Assembly: GCF_000257645.1 (NCBI RefSeq)
Contig: NZ_AJHJ01000004.1
Span: forward strand, 1 to 64,000
DNA from: Serratia sp. M24T3
GTDB lineage: Bacteria > Pseudomonadota > Gammaproteobacteria > Enterobacterales > Enterobacteriaceae
Direction: 5' to 3'
DNA: 64,000 bases
This document shows, piece after piece, positions 47,131 to 56,485 of the stretch (position 1 is the stretch's first letter; each line of letters begins with the position of its first letter). A model generated the notes under the pieces. The model had not been told where the DNA came from, did not search any database, and saw only the letters and a list, made by a program, of their open reading frames with translations. A program made the position numbers and the translations under genes.

Positions 47131-48360
47131 ATGAACATGGTAGATGCAGTTATTGATAAGACAGCAAAAGACAATAAGTATTGGGTACTTGGCCTGCTTT
47201 ACACCGCCTGGTGCATCGCATTTATCGACCGCGTAGTACTGAGTTTCAGCTCCCCGGCAATCGCCAAAGAGTTGAGTCTTTCACCTACCGAAATTGGCCT
47301 GGTTTTAAGTATATTTTATTTTGGTTTCTGGCTGATGCAACTGCCGGGCGGTTGGTTGGCTGACCGTTTTGGATCGAAAGTGATCGTGATGATCGGCATC
47401 GGCTGTTGGTCGCTATTTACCTTGTTCACCGGCACGGCCTGGTCGCTGACTTCGCTACTGGCGATCCGTTTGCTATTTGGTATAGGCGAGGGGATTTTCC
47501 CGTCGGCGTCTATAAAAGGCGTGACCGAGAATTTCAGTCTGGAAGACAAGCCTAAAATGTCTTCTTTCCTGATGTCTTCCAATTACATCGGCAGCATGCT
47601 TGCCCCATTGTTAATTGCGCCGTTATTAATTCATTTCGGCTGGCGTCACGTATTTATGATGATTGGCGGCCTCGGCATTCTATTTGTGCTGGTTTACGGC
47701 TTTACAGTCCGTCGCAAAGAAAGCACTACTCAGGCTCATCAACGCATGAACGGTGCCGACCTCAAGGAGCTACTCAGAAAACCTTTAATGTGGAAACTGG
47801 CCGCCGTATGGTTTGGGCTTAGCCTGATTAATAAAGGGCTGGATTCATGGATGCCAATTTACCTGATGACCGAGCGCGGGATGAATCTTAAGGCTGTGGG
47901 AATTTTATTACCGATACCGTATTTGACCGCGGGCATTGCCACGATGATCGGCGGTTGGGTAATGATTAAATTCTTCGACGGTAAAGAAAAATACATGCTG
48001 ATGGTGAGCGCCGCGCTGACTGCCTTTTTCCTCTATTTTATGTACGGCGCGCAGTCAATTTCGGCGGTGATCGCCGCTCAGGCCTGTGTCTATTTCTTTA
48101 AATCCTTTGTCTTTGCGGTGGCTATTGCCTTGCCCACTAAAATTCTGGCAGAAAAAATGGTCGGAACAGGGATCGGAATTATTAACTTTGGTGGTCAGGC
48201 GGCGGGTTTTGTTGCTCCTCTGGCGATCGGTATTTTAGTACAGCATTTTAGTTATTCCGCGGCGTTTCTATTCCTGATGGCAGCCGCCGCTTGCTCGGTA
48301 ATTATCAGCGTGACCCTGCGCACACCGACCAGTAAACAGATTAAAGCAGGGCAGTTTTAA
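47131..48360 (+). CDS. MFS transporter (ACS/anion:cation symporter-like)
   Basis: A 409-residue, 12-helix transporter. Signatures are the motif A loop GGWLADRFGSKVIVMIGI and DRVVLSFSSPAIAKEL in helix 1, typical of the anion:cation symporter group that imports organic acids, sugar acids and vitamins. It heads a cluster with amidase, RidA and an FAD oxidase, so the substrate is probably an amide or amino-acid derivative (inference). The ATG follows GGAG. Confidence 0.88.
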   Translation: MNMVDAVIDKTAKDNKYWVLGLLYTAWCIAFIDRVVLSFSSPAIAKELSLSPTEIGLVLSIFYFGFWLMQLPGGWLADRFGSKVIVMIGIGCWSLFTLFTGTAWSLTSLLAIRLLFGIGEGIFPSASIKGVTENFSLEDKPKMSSFLMSSNYIGSMLAPLLIAPLLIHFGWRHVFMMIGGLGILFVLVYGFTVRRKESTTQAHQRMNGADLKELLRKPLMWKLAAVWFGLSLINKGLDSWMPIYLMTERGMNLKAVGILLPIPYLTAGIATMIGGWVMIKFFDGKEKYMLMVSAALTAFFLYFMYGAQSISAVIAAQACVYFFKSFVFAVAIALPTKILAEKMVGTGIGIINFGGQAAGFVAPLAIGILVQHFSYSAAFLFLMAAAACSVIISVTLRTPTSKQIKAGQF

Positions 48361-48394
48361 TCCCGCTTAAGATGATTTTCGATAAGGAGATGTC

Positions 48395-49893
48395 ATGACC
48401 GAACTTTGCGATCTGTCGGCTACCGAAGCCCGCAGTTTGATTGGGAAAAAAAAATTTCACCCGTCGAGCTGACTGAGAGTTGTATCCGCCGTATTGAGCA
48501 GGTGAATCCGGCGATTAATGCGGTAGTCGCCCATGATTTCGACGCCGCCCGCCGCGCCGCGCGCCAACAGGAGCAGGCAGTATTACGCGGCGATGAGTTG
48601 GGTGCATTGCACGGTTTGCCGTTGGGCGTTAAAGACATGATCGACGCCGCTGGTTTACCGACCAGCTGCGGCAGCCTGTCGCGCAAGAATTTCATTCCGG
48701 AAAAAGATGAGCGGCTGGTCAGAGTGCTGCGCGAAGCCGGTGCCAACATTATCGGTAAAACCAACGTGCCTGAGTGGGGCGCGGGCGGTAATTCGCGTAA
48801 CCCGGTCTACGGCACCACCGGCAATCCTTTTGATAACACTAAATCAGCAGCGGGATCGTCGGGTGGCTCGGCTGCGGGCCTGGCCAGCGGCATGTTCCCG
48901 ATTGCCACCGGTTCTGATACCGGCGGCTCTTTGCGTAATCCCGCAGCGTTTAACGGCGTTGTTGGTTTCCGACCGACTGCAGGACTTATTCCGGCCGAAA
49001 AACGTGGCACTGCCTGGTTACAAATCTCCACACTCGGGCCGATGGCGCGCACTGTGGAAGACGTGGCAACACTGTTTACCGTGATGATGGGGGAAGACAA
49101 AAGCGATCCGCTTTCGCATACCGTTCACGGCCGACAGATGCGCAATGCCGCAGAATTTACCCCGATTGCACCGCTGGATTTATCCCGCCAGAGAGTGGCG
49201 CTGACCACTGATTTCGGTTTTGCGCCAACCGAAAAAGGCGTGGCAGAGACTTTTATTGATAAAACTAATCTTTTCAGTCATGTTTTCAAAAGCGCTGAAT
49301 ACGCCACCCCTGATTGCAGCGGCACTGACGAGGCGTTCGAAAAGATCCGCTCGCTGATGTTTTTGACCGGCACGCGCGAGCTTTATCAGCGTGATCCAAG
49401 CCAGGTCGGGGAAAATGTCAGACTCAACGTTGAAGAGGGGCTGCGCTATACCGCGCAGGACATCGCCCGTGGCCTGGATCTGCAAACCCAGATTTATCGC
49501 CGCTGGCAGACCTTCTTTGATGATTATGATTTTATGCTCGCACCATCGGTGACTATCAGCCCGCGCGCCTGGACTGAGCTTTATCCTAAAGAAATCAACG
49601 GGCAGGCGACACGAACCTATTACCATTGGTTGGCGCTGGCCTATGCTTCGACCATTGGCGGACTGCCTTCGATTTCTTTGCCGGTGGGCGTTGACGGTTA
49701 CGGAATGCCTTTTGGTTTGCAAATCATCGGCCCACGGGGTGGCGATGTCGAACTGTTGCGCATGGCTTATGCGCTGCAAGAGCAGTTGAAAGACGATGCA
49801 AAAACTCGTCGGCCAGTGCCGAATATTGAAGGTCTTAAAACAACACGTCCGATCGCCGAGATGCCTGACTTTTATCTGCCGGTCGGCAATTAA
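48395..49893 (+). CDS. Amidase-signature hydrolase with an N-terminal frameshift
   Basis: The natural start appears to be ATG 48395, eight bases after AAGGAG, encoding MTELCDLSATEARSLIGKKK. This frame runs into a stop at about 48470. The rest of the enzyme (ISPVELTESCIRRIEQVNPA onward) continues in another frame. The shift lies in an A9 tract (48446..48454); ten A residues would join the frames as IGKKKISPVEL. The main part keeps the Ser-Ser-Lys triad (LPLGVKDMID, SAAGSSGGSAAG, GSDTGGSLRNPA). A TTG at 48406 could start the main frame directly, giving 495 residues. It hydrolyses amide bonds; the substrate is unknown. It lies 34 bases after the MFS gene. Confidence 0.8.
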
Positions 49894-49914
49894 TTTACTT
49901 TAAGGAGCAACTTC

Positions 49915-50268
49915 ATGAGTATTCCTACCAATCTGCCTTTCTCGCCAATCCGCATCGTTGACGGCCTGGCCTATCTTTCCGGTGAAGTGGCGTTTGAAGC
50001 CGACGGCACTTTTGCTTCGAACGTCACTCAACAGACCGATACCATGATGGGTCGCGTCAAAGCTCGTTTGGAAGAAAATGGCCTTAGCCTGCAAGACGTA
50101 TTTTCCTGCACCGTTTATTTGACCGACAAAGCCTATTTTGCCGAATTCAATAAAGCCTATGCCCGCTGGTTCACTGCACCGTTGCCGGTCAGAACTACCG
50201 TGGAATCAGGGATGATGGCCGAAGGCGCGAAAATGGAAATTACGGTGATAGCAAAAATTCCAGCCTAA
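49915..50268 (+). CDS. RidA family protein
   Basis: A 117-residue YjgF/YER057c/UK114 family protein that hydrolyses reactive enamine/imine intermediates made by PLP or flavin enzymes. Typical segments are GLAYLSGEVAFEADG and LEENGLSLQDVFSCTVYLTD, and the catalytic-type Arg is in PVRTTVES. The start follows TAAGGAG, 21 bases after the amidase. Its place beside an amino-acid oxidase-like gene fits detoxifying the imine made by that enzyme. Confidence 0.9.
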   Translation: MSIPTNLPFSPIRIVDGLAYLSGEVAFEADGTFASNVTQQTDTMMGRVKARLEENGLSLQDVFSCTVYLTDKAYFAEFNKAYARWFTAPLPVRTTVESGMMAEGAKMEITVIAKIPA

Positions 50269-50364
50269 TCGTCATTGTTTTTGGCGGTGAGAGGCGGCGT
50301 TTTACAGTGTCTCATCAAGCAAGTTTATGGAATTTGATGGCATGGTTTTATGGGGTCTGAAGGC

Positions 50365-51615
50365 ATGAAATACGATGTATTGGTGTTAGGCGCCGGAATG
50401 GTGGGCGTCAGTTGCGCCCTGCATTTGCAGGCAAAAGGAAAATCGGTTGCGCTGTTTGACCGCCAGGAAGCCGGGCAGGAAACCTCATTTGGCAATGCCG
50501 GAATTATTCAGCGAGAAGCTGCGCGGCCTTACAGTTTTCCTCGGGCGTTGTCGGTGATTGGCACTGCCGCCACCAATCGTCGTCTCGACGTGCGTTATCA
50601 CGCCTCGGCGCTGCCACGCGTCGCTGGCCCTTTGTTGCGCTATTTTAACCATTCGGCTCCGGCAGCTTATGAGAAGATTGCGGCAGACTATGCCTCAATG
50701 ATCGCCATGTCGATTGATACCCACGCCGATTTAATTAAGGCGGCACAGGCCGAGTCTCTGGTTGAAAAGCAGGGTTGGTTGATGCTGATGCGCAGCCAGA
50801 AAAACCTTGCGGCTGCCTATGCCGAGGCTGACACTCTGCAACGGGAGCATGGGGTAAATCATCGCAAATTGAATCAACAACAGCTGGCCGAACTGGAACC
50901 TGGCATTGCCAAAGGGCAGCTGGTGGGAGCAGTTCACTGGACCGATCCGTGGACGCTGCGCAGTCCTGGCGATCTGGTGAAAGCCTATGCCGAGTTGTTT
51001 AATCGGCGCGGAGGCGAGATGCTGTTCGGCGATGCGTTAACCCTTGAGAAAACCGCTGCTGGCTGGCAGGTTCGCACGCGTGATGGCGAAACAGTGACGG
51101 CTGCCGAGGTAGTGATTGCGCTGGGTCCGTGGACCACCAAATTGACCGCACGTTTTGGCTTCGCACCGCCGATGTTCGTTAAACGCGGTTACCATATGCA
51201 TTACGCTGCCTTGCCCGATCGCAAGCTAAACCATTGGGTATTGGATGAAGAGCGCGGCTATCTGATTGCGCCGATGAAAAACGGTTTACGTTTAACGACC
51301 GGTGCGGAGCTGGCGCTGATTGACAGCCCGTCAACGCCGAAACAGTTAATCGACTGCGAGGCCGTTGCTCGTGACCTGCTGCCGATTGGCGATCGCGTGG
51401 ACCCGGAGCCGTGGAAAGGCGCACGACCTTGTATGCCTGACATGAAGCCAGTGATCGGTGCTGTGCCAGATGTGCCAGGAATGTGGTGCGCCTTTGGTCA
51501 CGGCCATCAGGGATTCACTCTCGGGCCCGCTACCGGCGAGCTTTTAGCCGCGCTAATGACCGGCGAAAAACCGCAGATCGATATGCAGCCGTTTAGCGCC
51601 GGGAGAAGATTTTAG
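50365..51615 (+). CDS. DadA-like FAD-dependent amine/D-amino-acid oxidoreductase
   Basis: A 416-residue DAO-family flavoprotein. The N-terminal Rossmann motif is VLVLGAGMVGVSCALHLQAK, and the C-terminal FAD-contact region is GMWCAFGHGHQGFTLGPATG. It probably deaminates a D-amino acid or a secondary amine, giving an imine handled by the upstream RidA. The ATG at 50365 sits at the usual distance from the FAD motif; an ATG five codons earlier is possible. It ends overlapping the convergent toxin gene by four bases. Confidence 0.88.
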   Translation: MKYDVLVLGAGMVGVSCALHLQAKGKSVALFDRQEAGQETSFGNAGIIQREAARPYSFPRALSVIGTAATNRRLDVRYHASALPRVAGPLLRYFNHSAPAAYEKIAADYASMIAMSIDTHADLIKAAQAESLVEKQGWLMLMRSQKNLAAAYAEADTLQREHGVNHRKLNQQQLAELEPGIAKGQLVGAVHWTDPWTLRSPGDLVKAYAELFNRRGGEMLFGDALTLEKTAAGWQVRTRDGETVTAAEVVIALGPWTTKLTARFGFAPPMFVKRGYHMHYAALPDRKLNHWVLDEERGYLIAPMKNGLRLTTGAELALIDSPSTPKQLIDCEAVARDLLPIGDRVDPEPWKGARPCMPDMKPVIGAVPDVPGMWCAFGHGHQGFTLGPATGELLAALMTGEKPQIDMQPFSAGRRF

Positions 51616-52115
51616 ATTTTCTCAACAAGATTGAGACGAAGACTCGTCAAAGTAGCCATTAGCATCAATGGATCGAGCGGAGAAGATTCGAAACCGAGGC
51701 TTTGGTAAAACTCTTTGGCATGACTATCAATTGCATGGATAACGAAGGCTCGTATGCCAATAGTTTCGGCAGCGGCTACGACTCTTATGACGGCATCGCG
51801 AACTAATGCCCGACCTATTCCTCGTCTTTTGTGGCTGTTTGCCACAGCCAGACGTGCAAGGAAGACCACAGGGATCGGATTGGGCATGTTGCGTTTTATA
51901 TTTCCAGAACAGGAAAGGCTAGTCACCCCACCCGAGGCCAACGAATAAAAAGCCACGACTTTGCCGTTGTCACAAACGACATACGTTCTTGAAGCCCCAC
52001 TAATTTGATTACTCTTTGCCCTTTTGTTTAACCATTCATTCAGGCTTGTTTCACCACAGTCAAAATCACTAAGCCTATGCTGTTCCTTCAGCGGTAAGGG
52101 AGCATCCAATGTCAT
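51612..52115 (-). CDS. tacT: GNAT-family toxin of a TacAT-type toxin-antitoxin pair
   Basis: A 167-residue acetyltransferase of the TacT/AtaT/ItaT group. These toxins acetylate the amino group of aminoacyl-tRNA and stop translation. The opening pattern LSDFDCGETSLNEWLNKRA and the acetyl-CoA loop LARLAVANSHKRRGIGRALV are family hallmarks, with the catalytic-type Tyr in AKEFYQSLGFE. Its ATG is two bases after the antitoxin stop, so translation is coupled. Confidence 0.88.
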   Translation of the reverse strand: MTLDAPLPLKEQHRLSDFDCGETSLNEWLNKRAKSNQISGASRTYVVCDNGKVVAFYSLASGGVTSLSCSGNIKRNMPNPIPVVFLARLAVANSHKRRGIGRALVRDAVIRVVAAAETIGIRAFVIHAIDSHAKEFYQSLGFESSPLDPLMLMATLTSLRLNLVEKI

Positions 52116-52117
52116 AT

Positions 52118-52405
52118 TTATTCATCCCAAGGTGCTGGAGTGGCTAGTGTTTTCTGCAATGCTGGATTGATTTGTGCAGGAGCATCGAGCTGCACTATAA
52201 ACTCTGCGTAGGCCTCTGGGTTAGCCATGATGACGGATTGATCCAACAATGCGAGCTGCGCCGCAGATTTTGCTGCATCAAGAATGAAATCAGTACGATT
52301 TTTACCTTTAATCTGCGCTGCCCGGTCGATGAGATCCCGGTCTTCTGCTTTGATGCGAAGGTTTAAAGCCTCTCGTTTATAAGGCTGTATATTTAATGAC
52401 GGCAT
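52118..52405 (-). CDS. tacA: DUF1778 (TacA-type) antitoxin
   Basis: A 95-residue protein with an N-terminal ribbon-helix-helix (about 12-50: REALNLRIKAEDRDLIDRAA, then KNRTDFILDAA) and a disordered C-terminal toxin-binding tail ending TPAPWDE. It neutralises the GNAT toxin and represses its own promoter. The ribosome binding site AGGAGG overlaps the inverted-repeat operator. Confidence 0.9.
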   Translation of the reverse strand: MPSLNIQPYKREALNLRIKAEDRDLIDRAAQIKGKNRTDFILDAAKSAAQLALLDQSVIMANPEAYAEFIVQLDAPAQINPALQKTLATPAPWDE

Positions 52406-52406
52406 G

Positions 52407-52435
52407 GATTGAGCCTCCTGATATTTGGCTCAATC
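52407..52435 (-). promoter_or_regulatory. Operator of the TacAT pair overlapping its ribosome binding site
   Basis: GATTGAGCC (52407..52415) and GGCTCAATC (52427..52435) are a perfect 9-bp inverted repeat with 11 bases between. The left arm begins two bases from the antitoxin ATG and covers part of the AGGAGG. Confidence 0.75.
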
Positions 52436-52475
52436 ATAGCATCGTGTAATGTCATTGTCGTTACGATATTGCTCA

Positions 52476-53828
52476 TTAAGAATACAGGTCTGTCAAGAAT
52501 CCCAAATCTTCCTGCTGGTCCAGCATCTCAAGCTGCATAAACAAGGCTCTGGCATTGGGCAGAGCGGCGCAGCAGTCGACAAATTTTTGCAGGCGATCGG
52601 CAGAGGTGAAAGGTTCTACAAGGCTGCCTTTCGCCAGTTTGCGTTCGGCTTCCAGCACGCGGCCATCTTTAAGGGTGACAGTAATGCGATGCGGCAGGCG
52701 CTCAGCCGGTGGGGTATCCTTTTCCTGCTCGGCGCTGTAGGCACGCATGGTGATGCGGGCCAATCTGGCAGGATCGGTCAACTGGGCAACCCGCTCCGCC
52801 GTAAAATCTCGGACCCCTAATGCGCCATTGCGCAGCACGGTATCGACACAGTATTGCATCGAAAAACGAGCCTGCATTTCGTCCTGAGGCAGCTCATAGG
52901 CCAGATTGCGTTGATTGGCGATGCCGACCAGCGTATCTACGCTGACTACCTCGGCATCGGCAAAATCGTGCTGTTCGCGCAGATCGGCCAACGCATCGAT
53001 AATCATATGCGTGGAGCCGCAGCACGGATGGCGTTTTGGCATGACTCCCGTGGTTTCAATGACGTGTTTTTGTGTGGAAAGAATGGCTGCAATGTCCCAA
53101 CCCGTGGCCGACGCGCCGCCAAACATTTCCATAAATCCCTGCGGGGCTTCCAAAATGTCGATGCGCCCGCGCATGCCCTGATCGGCAAAACGCGCCGCAT
53201 CTATCGCGTTACGGGCTGCCCATCCTGCATGTAATGGTTTGATCGGTGTGCCGAATTGCCCCTTGGTGCCGGAGGCAAAACTTACCGCGTTACTCAGCGT
53301 TCGCGAGATGCCTGCCTCATCCTGGCCCATCAGCCAAGCCACGCCCGCCGCGGTGCCGATACAGCCCACGGTCGAGGTGCCGTGCCAGCCTGCGGTGTAA
53401 TGCGAAGGCCCAACGCCCATGCCGACAAAAGCCTGAGCTTGCAAACCGATCAAATAGGCATCGATCAGCCGGCTGCCGCTGGCATTAGTTTCATCGGCAA
53501 CGGCCAACAGGGCGGGAACCAGCACCGCCGAGGCGTGGCTCATGCCCGGCTGGAAATTGTCGTCATAATCGATGGCGTGGGCCGCGGTGGCGTTGAGCAG
53601 TGCGGCGATCGCGGCCGGAGCTTTGCCGCCGCCAATCACGCTGGCACCAGCATCAGGATTGAGATAGTCCTCGAACGCCCGGCGCACGGCCAGACTCGAA
53701 AAATCATTTTGTCCGGCATAGAGACAGGCCAGCGTATCGGTAATGGCAATCCGCGCCAACTCTCTTGCGCGCGGACTAAACTGGTCTTGACGGCAACTCC
53801 AGTCGGCAATGGCTTCAATCACGTTCAT
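52476..53828 (-). CDS. MmgE/PrpD family protein
   Basis: A 450-residue cytosolic protein of the 2-methylcitrate dehydratase fold. N-terminal helices carry the DTLACLYAGQ segment and the AHAIDYDDNFQPGMSHASA block that forms the active-site region. Related proteins include cis-aconitate decarboxylase and iminodisuccinate epimerase, so the reaction is unclear. Last gene of an eight-gene operon with a peptide-type ABC importer, pointing to a role in degrading the imported compound. Confidence 0.88.
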   Translation of the reverse strand: MNVIEAIADWSCRQDQFSPRARELARIAITDTLACLYAGQNDFSSLAVRRAFEDYLNPDAGASVIGGGKAPAAIAALLNATAAHAIDYDDNFQPGMSHASAVLVPALLAVADETNASGSRLIDAYLIGLQAQAFVGMGVGPSHYTAGWHGTSTVGCIGTAAGVAWLMGQDEAGISRTLSNAVSFASGTKGQFGTPIKPLHAGWAARNAIDAARFADQGMRGRIDILEAPQGFMEMFGGASATGWDIAAILSTQKHVIETTGVMPKRHPCCGSTHMIIDALADLREQHDFADAEVVSVDTLVGIANQRNLAYELPQDEMQARFSMQYCVDTVLRNGALGVRDFTAERVAQLTDPARLARITMRAYSAEQEKDTPPAERLPHRITVTLKDGRVLEAERKLAKGSLVEPFTSADRLQKFVDCCAALPNARALFMQLEMLDQQEDLGFLTDLYS

Positions 53829-53857
53829 TTTGATACCTGCTTAAATTGTTATGAAAT

Positions 53858-54793
53858 TCAGGAAAGTAACAGGTCCATGAGTTTGCCGACCTGGAACCGA
53901 TTGACGCTGCGCCCTGCGATGTCAGTGTTCACGCGGTGAACCACCACGGCGTCCAGCGCAGGCATCACCAGGCAGTAATGCCCGCCCGCGCCGTAGGCAT
54001 AAAAGCTGCCTTCTGGCAGTTCACAGCCGGGGAAGGCGATGCCTTGACGAGCCAGCCACCACATGTAGCCATAGGCGCCGCGATCGCCCGCGTCGGAATA
54101 GGGCATCAGGCTTTGGCGAACCCAGGAGGCGGGCAGAATTTCTTTGCCGCCCCACATTCCCTGCTGCAAATAAAGCTGACCAAAGCGGGCTAAATCGCGT
54201 GTTGAAAGCCGGAACGGATAAGCGGGATGCTGCGATTTTTCGCCAGATTCCAGCCAGCCATCTCGGCGTTCGTTGCTGTAGCGGTAATCTTGCATTCCCA
54301 ATGGCCGGGCGATTTGCTCGAGAAAAGCCTGATGAATATCCAAGCCGGTCATTTGCCGAAAGGCAGTGCCCAGCGCATTGAAATCCCAGTTGTTATAGCT
54401 CCACAGGCAACCCGGCGGCTGGCTGTGACGCGGCGGTTTGATGCGCGTCATCCACGGAGTTTCATAGTTGGCGGGATGAAATATTCCTGAACGAGCGACC
54501 AGTAAATCGTACAGCGTGGCGCTGAGTTCAACCTCGCTCAGCGGGTCGATATCATTGATTTTAAGTTCGGCCAAAGTCAGCGATAAATCAAAATTCCCCT
54601 GCGCCACCTGAATACCAATCAGCGCGCTGAGAAAGCTTTTACGCATTGAATGACAAAGAAAACGCTGCTGCATATCGCCGTAAGTAAAACGCGTTTCGCC
54701 GCCCTGAATCACCAGCAGCGCATCGCATTGGCTGTTTTCACACAGCCGCAGCAACCCTTCCCATCCGTTTCGGGGCATTAAATTGTGAGTCAT
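53858..54793 (-). CDS. Serine hydrolase of the beta-lactamase / penicillin-binding-protein fold
   Basis: A 311-residue class-C beta-lactamase-like hydrolase. The S-x-x-K motif is SMRK in FLCHSMRKSFLSALIG, the Y-x-N motif is YNN in LWSYNNWDFNALG, and the third-motif region is GAGGHYC near the C-terminus. There is no signal peptide, so it is likely cytosolic and an esterase, amidase or D-aminopeptidase rather than a resistance enzyme. It sits within the operon between the ABC ATPase and MmgE/PrpD genes. Confidence 0.85.
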   Translation of the reverse strand: MTHNLMPRNGWEGLLRLCENSQCDALLVIQGGETRFTYGDMQQRFLCHSMRKSFLSALIGIQVAQGNFDLSLTLAELKINDIDPLSEVELSATLYDLLVARSGIFHPANYETPWMTRIKPPRHSQPPGCLWSYNNWDFNALGTAFRQMTGLDIHQAFLEQIARPLGMQDYRYSNERRDGWLESGEKSQHPAYPFRLSTRDLARFGQLYLQQGMWGGKEILPASWVRQSLMPYSDAGDRGAYGYMWWLARQGIAFPGCELPEGSFYAYGAGGHYCLVMPALDAVVVHRVNTDIAGRSVNRFQVGKLMDLLLS

Positions 54794-54809
54794 GGATGTG
54801 TCCTGAAGC

Positions 54810-55622
54810 TTAGTGGCTACTCGCCGCCAAAAATTGTTGTGTATAAGGCTGGGTTGCCGCGCCGCGACGGATCTCGTCCGCGGTCATCTCTTCCAGCAGT
54901 TTTCCCTGATGCATTATCGCCACGCGGTCACACAAGTGCGTGACCACGGCTAAATCGTGAGTCACCATCAGATAGGTCAGATTGCGCTGGCGGCGCAAGG
55001 TTTTCAGCAGGTTAAGAATTTCGGCCTGGACTGAAACGTCCAGCGCAGAAGTTGGCTCATCCAGCAGCAGCACCTGGGGTTCGATAATCAGCGCGCGGGC
55101 GAGAGCAACGCGCTGGCGTTGACCACCAGAAAGTTGGTGCGGGTAGCGGTAGCGAAAAGCGTCGCTAAGACCGAGGGAGGTGAGGACATCGCTGATGCGC
55201 TCCTCGCGGCGGTCCATACCGTGGATGACCAGCGGCTCGAGCAGCGTGTGATAGACCATTTTTCGCGGATGCAGCGAGGCGTAGGGGTCCTGAAATACCA
55301 TCTGGATTTGCCGATAATAGGCTTTATCGCGCACCGGATGCTGTTCACGATTTTGATAAAGTATCGCGCCATCGTACTGAGTATTCTGCCCGGTCAAGGT
55401 GCGTAAAATGGTCGATTTTCCGCAGCCCGATTCGCCAATCAGCCCGTAGCTTTCACCGCGCGCAATGTTCAAGGAAACTTTATCGACAATCAAACGTCGG
55501 CGATGGCCTTTTCCGAAAGCGATGCTTAAATCTACGGTTTCAATCATTCGGTCGACTGCCAGCGGGACGGCCTTGGCCTCTTCATCTGACACCGGTTTAG
55601 CTTCTTCGGCCAAACTATTCAT
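54810..55622 (-). CDS. Peptide-type ABC transporter ATPase (OppF/DppF-like)
   Basis: A 270-residue ATPase with Walker A GESGCGKST, signature LSGGQRQRVALARAL, Walker B VLLLDEPTSALD and the C-terminal QPYTQQFL of oligopeptide/nickel-type ATPases. Its start overlaps the stop of the OppD-like gene (ATGA), as expected of a coupled heterodimeric ATPase pair. Confidence 0.92.
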   Translation of the reverse strand: MNSLAEEAKPVSDEEAKAVPLAVDRMIETVDLSIAFGKGHRRRLIVDKVSLNIARGESYGLIGESGCGKSTILRTLTGQNTQYDGAILYQNREQHPVRDKAYYRQIQMVFQDPYASLHPRKMVYHTLLEPLVIHGMDRREERISDVLTSLGLSDAFRYRYPHQLSGGQRQRVALARALIIEPQVLLLDEPTSALDVSVQAEILNLLKTLRRQRNLTYLMVTHDLAVVTHLCDRVAIMHQGKLLEEMTADEIRRGAATQPYTQQFLAASSH

Positions 55623-56485
55623 AGGGCTTCTCCATAGCGATACACCGGGCCGGTCAACCAGGCGGGATCACGAGCGGGGATCGACAGCATATCTACCGGA
55701 TGATGCAAGTCAGGCTGGCTCGCCAGCAGGGCGCGGGTATAAGGATGCTTAGCGAGATGCAGCTGGTCGGCGGCGATTTCTTCGAGAATACGTCCGGCGT
55801 ACATCACCAGCGCACGGTCACAAAAGCTTGAGACCAGGCTCAGGTCGTGGGTAATAAATAGCAGCCCGGTTTTACGGCGTTCAAGCAATGCGTCGAGCAC
55901 GGAAAGCACCTGCTGGCGCACTGTGACATCGAGGGCTGAAGTGGGTTCGTCGGCAATGATCAAATCCGGTTCAGGGATTAGCATCATCGCAATCATGATG
56001 CGCTGCCCCATACCGCCGGAAATTTCGTGTGGATAAAGCTCGAAAACCCGCTGCGGATCGCGAATGTTTACCGCTTCCAGCATCTGCATCGCCTTGATCC
56101 GTGCGTCCTTTTCACTAACGCTAAAGTGTATGCGATAGGCTTCGGTAATTTGATGACCCACCCGCATCAGCGGATTCAGCGAGAATTTCGGATCCTGCAT
56201 GATCATCGAAATCCTTTTTCCTCGGATCTTGCGCATTTCGCGCTCCGAGGATTTTAAAAGATCGATATCACCGAAACGCATTTTCGTTGCACTAACGGTA
56301 GCGCCGCGCGGAGTGAGTTTTAACAGCGAGCGTCCGGTCAACGACTTGCCGGAACCGGACTCGCCGACAATCGCGACCTTTTCACGCCCGACGGAAAAAG
56401 AAATATCGCGCACGGCGTGATGATTCTGACGATGGCCTTTGAACACCACGTTCAGATTCTCGACTTCCAGCAATTTTTCAGTCAT
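55619..56485 (-). CDS. Peptide-type ABC transporter ATPase (OppD/DppD-like)
   Basis: A 288-residue ATPase with Walker A GESGSGKSL, signature ISGGMGQRIMIAMML, Walker B LIIADEPTSALD, and the C-terminal extension typical of OppD/DppD. The start at 56485 overlaps the end of the upstream permease gene; a frame 30 codons longer lies inside that permease and is rejected. In this operon the C-terminal cluster-binding Cys seen in DppD homologues is not evident. Confidence 0.91.
   Translation of the reverse strand: MTEKLLEVENLNVVFKGHRQNHHAVRDISFSVGREKVAIVGESGSGKSLTGRSLLKLTPRGATVSATKMRFGDIDLLKSSEREMRKIRGKRISMIMQDPKFSLNPLMRVGHQITEAYRIHFSVSEKDARIKAMQMLEAVNIRDPQRVFELYPHEISGGMGQRIMIAMMLIPEPDLIIADEPTSALDVTVRQQVLSVLDALLERRKTGLLFITHDLSLVSSFCDRALVMYAGRILEEIAADQLHLAKHPYTRALLASQPDLHHPVDMLSIPARDPAWLTGPVYRYGEAL

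Noticed and set aside
53256-53939. Long + strand frame of 227 codons opposite MmgE/PrpD
   Set aside because: Antisense shadow; the minus strand carries clear family motifs.
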